DNA from: Cryoendolithus antarcticus
Lineage: Eukaryota > Ascomycota > Dothideomycetes > Cladosporiales > Cladosporiaceae
Reading direction: 5' to 3'
Assembly: GCA_002077065.1 (NCBI GenBank)
Contig: NAJO01000041.1
Span: forward strand, 339,565 to 403,564
DNA: 64,000 nt
Positions 21,301 through 31,143 of this stretch are shown one piece after another. A model generated the notes under the pieces. That model worked only from the letters and a program-made list of their open reading frames with translations, did not search any database and had not been told where the DNA came from. The first letter of the stretch is position 1. Each line of letters starts with the position of its first letter. Both the position numbers and the translations under genes were made by a program.

Positions 21301-24300
21301 GACTCTTCGCAAGGGGTCTGATAGTGGTCACAGTCTGGTCAGACAGTGTGCGGCCCGCATCGCCTTCTGCTTGGTCGAAGATGAATTGCTCAAGCAAGGG
21401 GAGGAAGATGCGGTTGACATTCTGGGACCGCAGCTTTGGCTCTTCGGCGAGTCGTCTCAACGCACGGAGTCGACGGTGCTGCTGTATGTGCAGGACATTC
21501 GTGAAGAACGACGCTTCCTCGTCCCCCTCCACTGTAAGACCAGTCATGTCGTCTACCTCACTCCACTCTGGATTATTCTGGACCAAAATGCCCAGCAGGC
21601 GTAGGTACTCCGCTCGTACAAGCTCCGACGGCTCCTTCATGCCGCGCTGAATGGCTGGGAAGAGGTCGCTCTCTATCAACTTCGTACGCCCGGACTTAGC
21701 ACACGCGATGATGAAGAGCTCCAGCGCTCGCGCTGCGCTCGCTCGATTGACAGTGTCATCTTCATCTCGGATGAAGAGGAGAAAGTTGTGCATCAGCGGC
21801 AGCCACTGATCAAGCGAGTAATTTTCCGCGTTCTCGTAGATCTTGTCAAACGCCCGTTCCTTGCGTGCGTGATCGGGCTGTCCCAGTCGACCACTCTCAA
21901 GCGCATTGATCTCTCGGCAAAGCCCTGCAGTCTCAAGCAAAGCAGCGTCGTGCTGGCATAGCTTCACCAAGACGTCAGCGAACATGGTACGGCTTTCGAT
22001 ATCACGAAGTCTGGAGAACAGTCCGCAGATTGCTTCGTAAACTCCGGTGGGTACAGCAGCTTTGTCAAGGATGTCAAGAAGTGGCATCATGGTCTTGACG
22101 AGACCAGCTTTGACCTTTGGGTGTACGAAGTGACCCGGCTGTCGAAGTAAGTGGGCGCAAAGCTCGATGATCTGACCAGCCTGAGCTGGTTCTGTGATAC
22201 GTTCTGCCAGCTGTACAGTACTGTTGACGCAAGCCGCAAGCAGATCACCCGCAGGCTGCTGGCTGAGTATCACAGAAACGCTCGTGACGAAGCCGGAGAC
22301 GTACGGCTGGAGCGACTGTTGGAGGTCTGGTAGTCCGAGGAGCTTATCGAGGACTTCGCGCAAGATGAAGACTTTCACCTCTGTCTGTGCACTGCCATGC
22401 GCCAGCAGATCTGAGACGCGAGTCAATAGCTCTGCGTTGTGCTCGTAGAGGTGCCCAGCGTGTACAGTTGACCCTGCCCAAGCGGCAAAGAGTCGCAGTG
22501 TCGCTGCGATGCTCTGGGTGTTCTCTGCTGCGAAGTTGTCGAGGCGAGGCGTCACCAGCTCAGACACTACGATCCGACCTTGCTCAGAAAGTGGCAGTTC
22601 GTGCATGTCGGCGAACAGCTTCACAAGACATTGCATGCCAACCTGTCTAACAGACTTCAGCAATGACGAGTCTTGTGCAGCATGTTCGGTATCGTGTTCC
22701 AGTGCTTTGCTTGCGGGAACAGCGCAGGCTAGTGTGGCGTCCGCGATTTGTACAGCGAATGGCCGCATGCCTCCGCCCAACGTCTCGAGCATATCGTTCA
22801 TCATGTTCAAGGCCCCGACTTGCTGTCTCATCGATGCTCCAGTGGTGCCACAGGTATCGCTTTCAGTGCTCTCCGCGCTGTCGCTGACTCCGCTCAAGGC
22901 GATACCGATGAAGGCCGCAAGCACACTGTCATCAAAGCGAGCGAGCGCAACGAAGATGGCCTTGCGTCGCGCTTGTTGTACATCCTTCGAGCCTCCAACT
23001 GCGCGACCGTAAAGCAATCGCAGGAGCACAGGCATGATACTGTCGATGTCATCAGCATGAATGCCATCCTCGTCGCCACCTTGAAGGAAGACTGATATCT
23101 CGTCGCGGAATCGTGCATCATCGAGCAAATTGTGTAGATGCTCTGCGTACTTTGATAGTGTCGCATTCTTCCATGTCAGTAATGCTTGAAGAGCTGATTT
23201 CTGAATCTCCACATCGCCGTTAGCGCAAAGATTGAGCAATGCATCATACACCTCCGGTGACCGGAACAGGACCGAAGGGTTGTTGAATTTGGCGAAGACG
23301 CCTAGCATCGCTTTCTGATCCTTTCGAGACCATCGATCTGCCGTTACTGCTTGCATTTCGCTGTCACTCGAGCGACTCACCCATCTGAGGAGCACGGGTA
23401 CGAGCAGTCGAGACCTCTTCTCTGCAATTTGGGGGATCTTGTCGAGTACTCTCAAAGCCTGTCCACGCGACGATTGGGTGATCGATGTCACAGTTCGCAG
23501 TTCTGCTTCAAGTGATTGTTCAGGGGACGGATAACCATGATGCGGCTCTTCGAACACCTGATGAGCAATCGCCGAGATCTTTGATAAGTTGGAGCACTCG
23601 AAGTCGGACACGACATTGAAGCCCTCGCTATCCACTGTAAGGATCTGAGTCGCTTGAGCGTCTGCGCTATGTTGGGTTGCGTCACTGTCGAGCCACCTTT
23701 GTGCTAGTGACACGATTGTCTCCTCTCCGATAAGGTACTTCGAGATGCTAGACAGTGCCTCCAGAGCATCGGTCCAAGCCTGCGACAGCTTGAGATGCAG
23801 AAGTCCAAAGCAGTAAGTCGGAACGGCCTTGCGCATGAGATCATCCATATCTGAGCCCTGGTAAGCGGTAGCTAAGCGGCGGATGTTCATCGAGAGCCCT
23901 CTGCTGGTATCCATGCTCAACGGCGTAGACTCTATGAGTGTCGCGATGTTGAGAGCTTCTGGTCTCGTTTGCTTTCGTCGTCTGTATACTGACTCGAGTG
24001 CATCGAGTGCAGCACTTCTCAACCTAGATGAAGGCAGCGCCAGTGCGTTCACGAGTGATGTACATAGGGTGTCAACATGATCACCCGTCATGTCGAGCGC
24101 GACAGATGACTTCAAGAGCTCTGCTAGGCTCGTCAGGTAGGCACCGGACGCAACACCCTCGCCGCTGGCTTGACAGAGCGGTAGCCAGAACTCGCTGATA
24201 TCTACGCCGATGACCGCAGCAGACTGCAGCACTGGACCAAGTGCAAAGCGTGCGAGTGAAGTCCCGCTATGATTTGCAGTATGTGCCTTCAGAGCACGTT

Positions 24301-25930
24301 CCACAAGCTGCTGGAGCAGGCTGCTCATTCCCGATACGAAGTCCGCGCTCAATTTTGTGTATGTTAACGCGTCAAGTGCCAACTTCGCAGAACTCAAGTG
24401 CGCTTCACTGATGTCTTCGTCATCATTGGCGCTTGCAAGCTCCTGCAATGGCTTAAGTAGGTTGTTCAGCATTTCTGGTCCAGCCTGTATCTTAGATGCA
24501 GTCGATGCACTCGAGAGATGAGGTAACAAGGCCAGAAGCTCATGAGGCCGATCCTGGGCTTGTGATGCGGCATGCGTGACGAAGATCTTGAGTAACAGCT
24601 GATCATAGCGGGGGCGACCCAAGCGAGCGAAGTACTCGCAGAAGGGTAGGAAATGCGGCGCCCATCGCTCTTCGCTCAGTTTGAATAGCAGACTAAGCGC
24701 TGGCAACACCGCATCGATTGAACCGGTCTGGAACACACTCGCCACAGTCCTCAGAATCCGTCTTCTAGTGCGCGTGGACAGGTCTACTCGCTCACATCCG
24801 GCAGTCACCAGATCAGTAACCACTGCCATGATGCCGGCCCATTTGCGCGTCCTCGAACCCTTCCGGACTGTGATGATTGTGTAGAGTAGCTCACTGGTAA
24901 CCCAGACTGAAGCATCGTCGTGGCCGACGGGATTGTGCGGTAATTCTTCGATCAGCAGATCGACCACAGGCTGGAAGGTCTCGGACTGGGTGAAGTGGAT
25001 CAAGCTCGTAAGTGTGCCGACAAGCAAAGCGACAGAGCTGTCTTCGGGCTTTGTTCGCACGCATCTAACGAGGCACCTCAGCACCGATAGCGCACTCGAA
25101 TGTAGTCCGTTCTGCACGCCTTTCATTGACTCTGTCAGCAATGTCATGACACCCTGCTGATGCAGATTGGACGCGCGACCCTCGTTGGCCGAAGGGCAGC
25201 TCTCAAGGACGTGTCCGATGATCCGATCAAGTGGAACAGTATCACGCTCATACTGCGTGGCAGATTTACGGATAAGGAAGCTCATCGACTCGGCAGCAAA
25301 TCGGATGATGAAAGGCTTCTGCGACTGTACTCCCAAATACGGCGACATCAGATCGTACAGAGGTCGTAGGTCCGGCGTCAGAAGCCTTGAAAGATACTTG
25401 AACAACCATGCGAGACACGTGAAGCTCCACTCCACCACGGCTGGGTCCTCATGCTTAGCTGCCACGGACGCCACCACACTGACGGCCTGGGCGAAGTGAC
25501 CTTCGAAGCGGGTGTCCATGTCGTGGGCGAAGTGGGCCAGCAGAGCTAACAGCGGTTCCATAGCCAGTGCATCAGCCCTCTGGATGTACTCCATCAGCAG
25601 TCCCATGACAGTCTCCTCATTGTGCAAGAGCACAGGCAGACTGTCACACAACGGCTCTGCCTGGGTCGCAAAGGACGTGAATGTCTGCGACAAATTGAGA
25701 TCCCGCCATTCTGCCAGCGATCGCCCAGTGTATGTCTCGGTACCGCTTGACAATCCATCCCTCTCGTTCGGCTGTCTCTTTCGTCTCACAGGATCGATGT
25801 GGAGTGTTGCGATTCGCTCTGTGAAGGACTGATATCGGTGATTCCTGGTCGATGGCGTGGATCGCTTTGTGTTTTTGCTTGGCTTCACCACTTTTGCAGG
25901 CTTCCCAGCCTTGGTCTTCGTTAACGCCAT
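18347..25930 (-). CDS. UTP20: UTP20, U3 snoRNP / small-subunit processome protein
   Basis: Utp20 is a giant HEAT-repeat scaffold of the 90S pre-ribosome needed for 18S rRNA processing in the nucleolus. The frame is 2527 residues, the usual size (yeast about 2490), without introns. The N-terminus is short and basic, then YQSFTERIATLHIDPVRRKR opens the repeat region typical of the family. Helical repeats fill the protein, including the DRIM-type region in the middle (for example NEEHLY-like YENAENYSLDQWLPLMHNFLLFIRD near residue 1370). The last 70 residues are an Arg/Lys-rich coiled tail (ANERRDERRRKRRIEAV) that suits rRNA binding and nucleolar targeting. It shares a divergent promoter with the CwfJ-family gene. 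Confidence 0.93.
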   Translation of the reverse strand: MALTKTKAGKPAKVVKPSKNTKRSTPSTRNHRYQSFTERIATLHIDPVRRKRQPNERDGLSSGTETYTGRSLAEWRDLNLSQTFTSFATQAEPLCDSLPVLLHNEETVMGLLMEYIQRADALAMEPLLALLAHFAHDMDTRFEGHFAQAVSVVASVAAKHEDPAVVEWSFTCLAWLFKYLSRLLTPDLRPLYDLMSPYLGVQSQKPFIIRFAAESMSFLIRKSATQYERDTVPLDRIIGHVLESCPSANEGRASNLHQQGVMTLLTESMKGVQNGLHSSALSVLRCLVRCVRTKPEDSSVALLVGTLTSLIHFTQSETFQPVVDLLIEELPHNPVGHDDASVWVTSELLYTIITVRKGSRTRKWAGIMAVVTDLVTAGCERVDLSTRTRRRILRTVASVFQTGSIDAVLPALSLLFKLSEERWAPHFLPFCEYFARLGRPRYDQLLLKIFVTHAASQAQDRPHELLALLPHLSSASTASKIQAGPEMLNNLLKPLQELASANDDEDISEAHLSSAKLALDALTYTKLSADFVSGMSSLLQQLVERALKAHTANHSGTSLARFALGPVLQSAAVIGVDISEFWLPLCQASGEGVASGAYLTSLAELLKSSVALDMTGDHVDTLCTSLVNALALPSSRLRSAALDALESVYRRRKQTRPEALNIATLIESTPLSMDTSRGLSMNIRRLATAYQGSDMDDLMRKAVPTYCFGLLHLKLSQAWTDALEALSSISKYLIGEETIVSLAQRWLDSDATQHSADAQATQILTVDSEGFNVVSDFECSNLSKISAIAHQVFEEPHHGYPSPEQSLEAELRTVTSITQSSRGQALRVLDKIPQIAEKRSRLLVPVLLRWVSRSSDSEMQAVTADRWSRKDQKAMLGVFAKFNNPSVLFRSPEVYDALLNLCANGDVEIQKSALQALLTWKNATLSKYAEHLHNLLDDARFRDEISVFLQGGDEDGIHADDIDSIMPVLLRLLYGRAVGGSKDVQQARRKAIFVALARFDDSVLAAFIGIALSGVSDSAESTESDTCGTTGASMRQQVGALNMMNDMLETLGGGMRPFAVQIADATLACAVPASKALEHDTEHAAQDSSLLKSVRQVGMQCLVKLFADMHELPLSEQGRIVVSELVTPRLDNFAAENTQSIAATLRLFAAWAGSTVHAGHLYEHNAELLTRVSDLLAHGSAQTEVKVFILREVLDKLLGLPDLQQSLQPYVSGFVTSVSVILSQQPAGDLLAACVNSTVQLAERITEPAQAGQIIELCAHLLRQPGHFVHPKVKAGLVKTMMPLLDILDKAAVPTGVYEAICGLFSRLRDIESRTMFADVLVKLCQHDAALLETAGLCREINALESGRLGQPDHARKERAFDKIYENAENYSLDQWLPLMHNFLLFIRDEDDTVNRASAARALELFIIACAKSGRTKLIESDLFPAIQRGMKEPSELVRAEYLRLLGILVQNNPEWSEVDDMTGLTVEGDEEASFFTNVLHIQQHRRLRALRRLAEEPKLRSQNVNRIFLPLLEQFIFDQAEGDAGRTLSDQTVTTIRPLAKSLKWSDYRSVIKRYLGQLKKNPEREKVVLRLIGALVDGLVSRMEDLPIVSVNADEPEASRTGRQKAILTEFLPPLSAYLHHKDDSTVDRRVGVAVSIVKLLRLLPEADFVAGLAPTLTDISHILKSKDLEARDQTRRTFSTVLSLVGPTYLRFIINEMRSALQRGYQLHVLSYTVHHILVTNAEMLKPGDLDTTLTELMSVVMDDIFGVTGQEKDAEEYKSGMKEIKSSKSYDTLEIVARSTSISKMGQLILPIRAMLQERLDMKSVKKIDDLLIRIRKGIDQNPAADSRDMLAFCHEVVRQVQAHEAAPHVRLAEQSYNVRQYLVASEKKANRKGATTSYLFKLSSFALNLVRKVVRRHEVLQTPANMAGYLPICGDALIEGQEEVQIAAVKLLTTIIRVPLKDIEDNCAVYLKQAVAVMKSQTSSTTDAAKAALDLITAILRERRSVQVKEKDIAYLLQTLKQDLDEPDRQGILFRFLRAVLGRQIVITEVYEVMDEVAKMMITNPDESVRQSARSAYLQFVIDYPQGKDRWTKQTGFLVKNLDYQHVAGRRSVMEVLHGLLAKLGDEALQPLLVTLFVGLVTRVSGDVDAACRDMAGVLIGKIFDKADEEKMELLVGMLRKWTGADKKLSLRRAATLCWTILAKSGKATAKQTDSLLDTVAIIAADEIENDSTAKVQLLLAGLQLLSILSDQSPAKALAAKRADLWASVQQHLNTNNVDVQLMAVQLQSTVFNDAASTTSKTQGGLSTMPLRASGGYELGQEELRTACALNFRILRDSAIGSTELIAQAVRNVAFLGRLFAANNMPWKDRSLDENNGGDADDALEEKDDTAIGYLLSRLSSIIRRENAPVVTRMAALQCQTALLSTLSPPFLNIGTIIHPLYNLTDASIPQPPGDTHAAFTTQARETLDMLQKKLGSEVYVKEMAKARKFANERRDERRRKRRIEAVSEPERAARERRRKSEGKKAKIREKGAEARGKRRGW

Positions 25931-26416
25931 GTCGACATTGTCTCCGATATCTGTTCTAAGATGGCGATTGTCTACAGGCAGGTCCAGAAATTCTTAGGAT
26001 TGATAAGATCTGTCGGCATGTGGAGGCGACTCGGCCGTCGGCAGTCTCAGATCCGACAGAGCTTCTTTTCAGCCCTATCAAAGCCAGAGGGCATGCGACA
26101 AACTTCACTTTCTGATATCTTGTTCTTCGAGACTTCACACCCTACGACTTCACATGCTAGACCGGCGTCAGAGCTCTCACGAGCTAACATGTGCGCAAGT
26201 ACGGTGTTCATGTGCTGCGCTAGTCGGCGCAGCTCGGGCTTAAGAACGTAGCCACCTTCTACTATTTCCTCCGTCACTCCACCTCTCAACTTCATTTGCT
26301 TTTGAACACTTCGATTATTCATACATGCTACATCGATCCCTTCGACAAATAGGTTCGACAGATACACTCCACAGATCTCTATTCGCCATACTTGGACATT
26401 CGCACTTTCCAACGCC
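25931..26416. promoter_or_regulatory. Divergent promoter UTP20 / CwfJ-family gene
   Basis: This 486-bp spacer separates the two divergent starts. I see no convincing coding sequence or named motif. A leftward frame at 26047-26478 overlaps the CwfJ start and looks like a shadow. Confidence 0.45.
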
Positions 26417-28042
26417 ATGGCCTCCAAAGTCGCCGTCGCTGGCAGCGTGAACGGGAAACTTCTGGGCTTCTTCACCAAGTTGGCCGGACTACAGGCGAAG
26501 CAGAATTTCGCTTTTGCAATCGTTGCCGGCGACCTTTTCGCAGATCAGGACAGCACCTCGGAAGCAGAGAACTACGAGGTCAAAAAGCTGATGAAGGGTG
26601 AAATCACCGTTCCGGTCACCACGTACTTTGCAATCGGTCGACGCGAGTTACCCGAGGATGTCGTCTCCCATCTCAAAGAGCACGATGGCGAACTCTGTCC
26701 CAATCTCTTCGCACTTGGTCGCAAGGGTCGCGTGAAGACGAGCGAGGGGTTCAGCATCGTTGCAGTAGGTGGTGCGCATAGCGATGGTGATGTCGCCAAC
26801 CATCCTTACGCCGCTGTCTATACAACCAAGGACGCAAGCTCTGCTAAAGGCTACAACGATGCAGATATCCTCGTGACCAGCGAGTGGCCGTCGGCTGTGC
26901 GTTATGCGTCTGCCGCTGGTCGCGAGATCAAACCTGCCGTCAGCGCAGACTCAATCGCCGAGCTGTGTACTGCGCTGAAGCCGCGATATCACTTTTCCAC
27001 CGGCGATGCGTACTTTGAGCGCGAGCCTTTCTTTCATGTCTCGGATCCGCCACGACCGATCACGAGGTTCGTCAGCCTAGCTGAGTTTGGAAATACCGAA
27101 AAGAAGAAGTGGATGTACGCATTTTCGTTCGAGCCATCCGCGTCTCCCCCAACAGTGATGCCCGAGGGCACGACTGCATCGCCATTCACACAAGGTAAGA
27201 AGCGTAAGCTGGACAGCCAAGCTGAGTCCTTCAACACTCATCGCTTTGCCAATGGCAACGGAGGCGATCAGTACGGTGGACGTGGCGGGAAGCGCATGCG
27301 TCGCGCGCCACCGAAGCCGACTGAATGCTACTTTTGCCTTTCCTTCAACCAGGATGCAGCACATATGATCACGGCTATCGGCGAGCAGGTCTACTTGACG
27401 ACGTCGAAAGGACCGCTTCCACTCAAGGACACCTATCCCGAAATCGGATTTCCCGGGCACGTTCTCATCATTCCGGTCGACCACGCTCCGACTCTCTCCG
27501 CATTCAGTAACGAAACTCGCGATGCAGTCACGTCGGAGATGATTGCCATGAAAGACGGTCTACAGAAGATGGTCGCTTCGAAAAGTCGTGATGCCGACGG
27601 CCACGCCCGCCTGGGCGCGGTGACTTGGGAGATCAGCAAGTCGAGCGGCGTGCATCTTCAGTGGCAGTTCCTCCCCATCGCAGCATCTATGATCCAATCC
27701 GGCGTGATCGAGGCTGCCTTCGTCGCGGAGGCAGAGAACTCCGAGTATTCCACAAAGTTCCGCTCCACCACCACCGAGATCGCAGAAGCCGAGAAGTACG
27801 ATTACTTCAAGGTGATGATATGGTCAGAGGGCTTGAGGAAGGACATCCTGCTGCCACTTGATCAGAGCTTCCGCTTCGATCTGCAATTCGGGAGGCGTGT
27901 GCTGGGCAAGCTGCTGGGGCTAGAGCCACGGACGCACTGGAAGGACTGTCCGCAGAGCAAGGCGGAGGAAGAAGCTGATGCGGAGGTAATGAAGGAGGCC
28001 TTCAAGGAATTCGACCCGAGTACGGCTGGAGGAGCTGAGTAG
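26417..28042 (+). CDS. DRN1: CwfJ/CWF19L1-family RNA-processing protein (Drn1-like)
   Basis: Members of this family bind the lariat debranching enzyme Dbr1 and spliceosome complexes. The 541-residue protein starts with a metallophosphatase-like fold resembling Dbr1 (about 1-230: AVAGSVNGKL, AIVAGDLF, VAVGGAHS), but without the full set of metal ligands, so catalysis there is doubtful. A basic, Gly-rich linker with a KKRKLD nuclear-type signal follows (about 255-300). The C-terminal half has the CwfJ_C1 HIT-like domain with ECYFCLSFNQDAAHMI and PGHVLIIPVDHAPTL, then the CwfJ_C2 domain ending LGKLLGLEPRTHWKDCPQSKAEE. There is no intron. Both the order of domains and length fit the family. Confidence 0.9.
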   Translation: MASKVAVAGSVNGKLLGFFTKLAGLQAKQNFAFAIVAGDLFADQDSTSEAENYEVKKLMKGEITVPVTTYFAIGRRELPEDVVSHLKEHDGELCPNLFALGRKGRVKTSEGFSIVAVGGAHSDGDVANHPYAAVYTTKDASSAKGYNDADILVTSEWPSAVRYASAAGREIKPAVSADSIAELCTALKPRYHFSTGDAYFEREPFFHVSDPPRPITRFVSLAEFGNTEKKKWMYAFSFEPSASPPTVMPEGTTASPFTQGKKRKLDSQAESFNTHRFANGNGGDQYGGRGGKRMRRAPPKPTECYFCLSFNQDAAHMITAIGEQVYLTTSKGPLPLKDTYPEIGFPGHVLIIPVDHAPTLSAFSNETRDAVTSEMIAMKDGLQKMVASKSRDADGHARLGAVTWEISKSSGVHLQWQFLPIAASMIQSGVIEAAFVAEAENSEYSTKFRSTTTEIAEAEKYDYFKVMIWSEGLRKDILLPLDQSFRFDLQFGRRVLGKLLGLEPRTHWKDCPQSKAEEEADAEVMKEAFKEFDPSTAGGAE

Positions 28043-28424
28043 ATGATGCCCCTGGTTTCAACAGGTGAAGTTGGTGGGAGAAGCTGTTTAAGGGGCAGCT
28101 AGAGCAAGCCGTGGTGGTATCACGGAGCATAAATGTATCAATTGTGTATTCAACAACGACAGCGCCGCGATGTTCAATCCAAATCACTACGACAAGACGC
28201 TCTATTATCGTGATGTCCCGGGAGGTAGATCTTTGCCTTTGTTAATCTGGCCATCAAGAGACAACCCCTCCGGAAGAGTTCCGCACTATAGATCTATAGT
28301 GTGCACTACAATCATGTACTCCCGGAACATCGAGCTCTCTAGATGTAGCCATTATTATTATCCGAAGGGAAGTAGCAGTCATACTCCATTTACTTGCTGC
28401 TCTTAGCAGTCCCCATCGCCCATC
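28043..28424. other. Intergenic, 3' flank and IST1 promoter
   Basis: The spacer between two same-direction genes holds the 3' UTR of the CwfJ-family gene and the IST1 promoter. I see no other feature beyond a short inverted run CACTATAGATCTATAGTG at about 28281-28298. Confidence 0.45.
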
Positions 28425-29324
28425 ATGCCCGCTACCTCGCCCCTCACCAACAAAATCAAAGTCCAACTCAAATTAGGCATCGCTCGTCTACGAATGGTCC
28501 AACAAAAAGACACAGCAGTAGCCAAACAGCAGCGTCGGGCGATGGCACTGCTTCTCGAGCAAGGAAAAGAAGAAAGCGCAAAGATCCGCGTCGAGAATAT
28601 CATCCGCACGGACATGAACACGGAGCTTCTCGAAATCTTAGAACTCTACTGCGAGCTACTGTCAGCTCGGGCTGGCCTGCTGGAGTCGAAAGAGTGTGAT
28701 CCTGGACTAGAGGAAGCAGTGAAGAGCCTCATCTACGCTGCGCCGAAGGTGGAAGGGGTAAAGGAGTTGACGACCGTGAGGCAGCTGCTGGCGGAGAAGT
28801 ACGGGAAGGAATTCACACTTGAGGCTGTGGAGAACAGAGATGGGAAGGTCTCGAAACGAGTGCTAGATCGGACGAAGGTGGAGCCGCCGGCGAAGGAGCT
28901 TGTGGAGGCGTATCTCGGTGCGATTGCTGAGGCTTACGGGATTGACTGGCCGCCTGGAACGCATGCTAAGAGGGCTGCTGAGGCTGTGGCTGAAGCCGAC
29001 GGAGACGAGGAGGAAGACGACGACGATGATGCGCCGGGTGGTCAGAAGGTCAAGGCTCTGGAGGCTTCTCTTGCGACGGATGATTTGAGCAAAGCGACGC
29101 CGCCTAGGGACTTTGGGCCTAAGAGCCCGGTGTCCGTTGCACCACCGAGCCCCAGTACTGATAACGTGAGACCCAAGATCACGGGAGCGGATCTAAAGCC
29201 CAGCAAGAAGATGACTGACGCAGGTAAGAAGGGTGCAGCCACTGATGGCAAAGCCGGCGGGCCTGGTGGCAAGATCCCAGATGTGAACGAGCTTGCTGCG
29301 AGGTTTGCGCAGCTCAAGCGATGA
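28425..29324 (+). CDS. IST1: IST1, ESCRT-III regulator
   Basis: Ist1 is an ESCRT-III-like protein that recruits and regulates the AAA ATPase Vps4 during multivesicular body sorting. The 299-residue frame has the Ist1 domain at about residues 8-175, with the family features KLGIARLRMVQQKDTAVAKQ, RRAMALLLEQGKEESAKIRVE and ILELYCELLSARAGLLE. The middle is acidic (a run of Asp/Glu around 185-197) and Pro/Ser-rich. The last residues, VNELAARFAQLKR, form a MIT-interacting motif of the kind that binds the Vps4 MIT domain. There is no intron. Start and length agree with fungal Ist1. Confidence 0.92.
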   Translation: MPATSPLTNKIKVQLKLGIARLRMVQQKDTAVAKQQRRAMALLLEQGKEESAKIRVENIIRTDMNTELLEILELYCELLSARAGLLESKECDPGLEEAVKSLIYAAPKVEGVKELTTVRQLLAEKYGKEFTLEAVENRDGKVSKRVLDRTKVEPPAKELVEAYLGAIAEAYGIDWPPGTHAKRAAEAVAEADGDEEEDDDDDAPGGQKVKALEASLATDDLSKATPPRDFGPKSPVSVAPPSPSTDNVRPKITGADLKPSKKMTDAGKKGAATDGKAGGPGGKIPDVNELAARFAQLKR

Positions 29325-29493
29325 GTGAGTGACTGGCATGATTGGCAACGGATGATAGGACGACATGACCGGATTCCATGACAACCGTTGGAGGAGTTGC
29401 TATTTGGCATTCGTCCCAATCAGGCCTTTATCAAGACAGCTGTTGACTGCCCACCCATTCGCTCCCAAGCCGTCTTCATACCATACGGGAACG

Positions 29494-30042
29494 ATGGAAA
29501 GTCCCGGCCAACCCGAAAACCTGCATCGTCAGACCTGGGAACTAGTTCACCTCGTCAATGCAGCCACTCACGGTCTTTCGACTTGTTTGTCACTGAACGA
29601 CTTGCTCCACGCCGCGAAATCAGCCGAAGACGAAGCGCTGATAATGTTATACAACATGTGCCTCAGCTCCAGCATGACCTCTCTTCGCAACTTTGTCGCA
29701 ACCTGTGTGCGAGTCGGTGACACCATACCCAAAGATATCCCTCAAGGCGATACCCAAGAGACATACTCGGAGTCGCGCGCATATCAGTCTCTGATGGTTG
29801 CAGCACCTCGCTCGAGAGATGTTGCGCCCCTGCTGTCTCTGCTGGACAGGAAGGAAGTGAGGACTGTCGGCCAGGCGACCCTAGGAGGGTACCAAGAAGC
29901 TCGAGCGGTCGCTGAGTTCGACGGGTGGGCACAGTGCTATGCGCTGGATGGTTTGCAGATGCTCTGCACGGAGATGCTTTCTTGGCGTGACTGTGTGGTT
30001 GGGTGGAAGACGTGCTGGAGGAAGTGGAGTGCGCCGCTGTGA
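29494..30042 (+). CDS. Hypothetical protein, helical
   Basis: I do not recognise this 182-residue protein. I start at MESPGQPENLH (29494); an in-frame Met at 29365 would add 43 residues of poor quality. Predicted content is mostly helical, with several Cys and Trp and a C-terminus rich in Trp/Cys (SWRDCVVGWKTCWRKW). There is no signal peptide, membrane segment or known motif. The frame has no stop and its codon use looks like its neighbours, which is the main support. It lies in the same direction as IST1. Confidence 0.5.
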   Translation: MESPGQPENLHRQTWELVHLVNAATHGLSTCLSLNDLLHAAKSAEDEALIMLYNMCLSSSMTSLRNFVATCVRVGDTIPKDIPQGDTQETYSESRAYQSLMVAAPRSRDVAPLLSLLDRKEVRTVGQATLGGYQEARAVAEFDGWAQCYALDGLQMLCTEMLSWRDCVVGWKTCWRKWSAPL

Positions 30043-30306
30043 TCGAGAGCGAGAGGCATTCAGGCCGTGCGGGACGCATATTTCGATTGGGGAGCACTGC
30101 TCGCGGCGCAGCAACGTCCACGGTCGCTGCCGGCGTTTGACTTCAGCGCACAGCTGTGTCTGCGCTTCGCCCCGATAATCTGCAGCTAAGCACGCCACAA
30201 GCGCCACCACTACAAAACCTCCTGAGAGAACAGAGAACGAGATGATTATCTCAATATCCATAAATGGACACCTTCACGGCAACCACGGTTTTGCTCCAGA
30301 GTCAAC

Positions 30307-31143
30307 ATGGGAGCCGCAACGTACGCTATATGGATCGTGGTGATCGTTGGGCTCGCCGCAGCCTGTGTCAAAGCCCTGTCCATTCGTACGAATATGGAAC
30401 TATCGACCATCGCCAGCTACCATGTCGATTCCAGCATCTTGCAATCATCTGAGACTCGTGAAGCATGCGGCTCAGCATATACACCGCATGGCTCCAACTA
30501 CATTACTACACTACCTCCACTTCTCTTGGATGATCCTTCCCCGGTAGACTTCATACACGTCCGCGCTGATCTCAAACTTCCGATGTACCCTCTGCCATAC
30601 ATTCGTGAGATCGAGAGTACATTCAGGCTTCTATTGCGCACCATGGCCGATCGCTTGTCACGTTCACCATACGGCTGGTACGCATGGCTCGGATCCTGGC
30701 GAGACTCGAATCAGCGAAAGACCTTCAGCCCACGTCACATCCGCGCGCTACGCTTCGAGAGAGGGGACACTCTCTGTGGCGCCTTTCGCGTCGTCGACCG
30801 CAAAGCAGCTAAGATCGAAATCGCCTTCGCAGATGGCGACGTCTTCGAACGCATCGTCTTCAGTCTCTGGGACGCCGATTACTTACCGGAGTACAAGCGC
30901 GCGCCTTCACACAATCGACAGCATCCTAGATGCATTCTGCGATGCGATAGACTGCAGTGGGTGGAGAAGGGCAGTGGCGTCCTGCCATTACGAGACAGTG
31001 CCCGGGCAGTCTGGTGGCATCGGTATCTGGGCTGGAGGACTATGGTAGAGGGCGGGGAGTTCTTGAGGCAGCGCAGGCTTGACTCGCTGCCGGGGTGTGA
31101 GTGGGAGAGGGAGCTTTGGTTGCAGTGTATTGCGGCGTGGTGA
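30307..31143 (+). CDS. Hypothetical protein with N-terminal membrane anchor
   Basis: The family is unknown to me. The 278-residue frame starts with a clear hydrophobic segment (about residues 5-24, YAIWIVVIVGLAAACVKAL) that would be a signal anchor. A soluble domain rich in Trp and Arg follows, with an SPYGWYAWLGSWRDSN stretch near residue 120 and VWWHRYLGWRTMVEGGEFL near the end. There is no intron. A second frame is also open at about 30870-31048, so a missed intron or frameshift near residue 195 is possible. Evidence is the length of the frame and plausible protein composition. Confidence 0.5.
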   Translation: MGAATYAIWIVVIVGLAAACVKALSIRTNMELSTIASYHVDSSILQSSETREACGSAYTPHGSNYITTLPPLLLDDPSPVDFIHVRADLKLPMYPLPYIREIESTFRLLLRTMADRLSRSPYGWYAWLGSWRDSNQRKTFSPRHIRALRFERGDTLCGAFRVVDRKAAKIEIAFADGDVFERIVFSLWDADYLPEYKRAPSHNRQHPRCILRCDRLQWVEKGSGVLPLRDSARAVWWHRYLGWRTMVEGGEFLRQRRLDSLPGCEWERELWLQCIAAW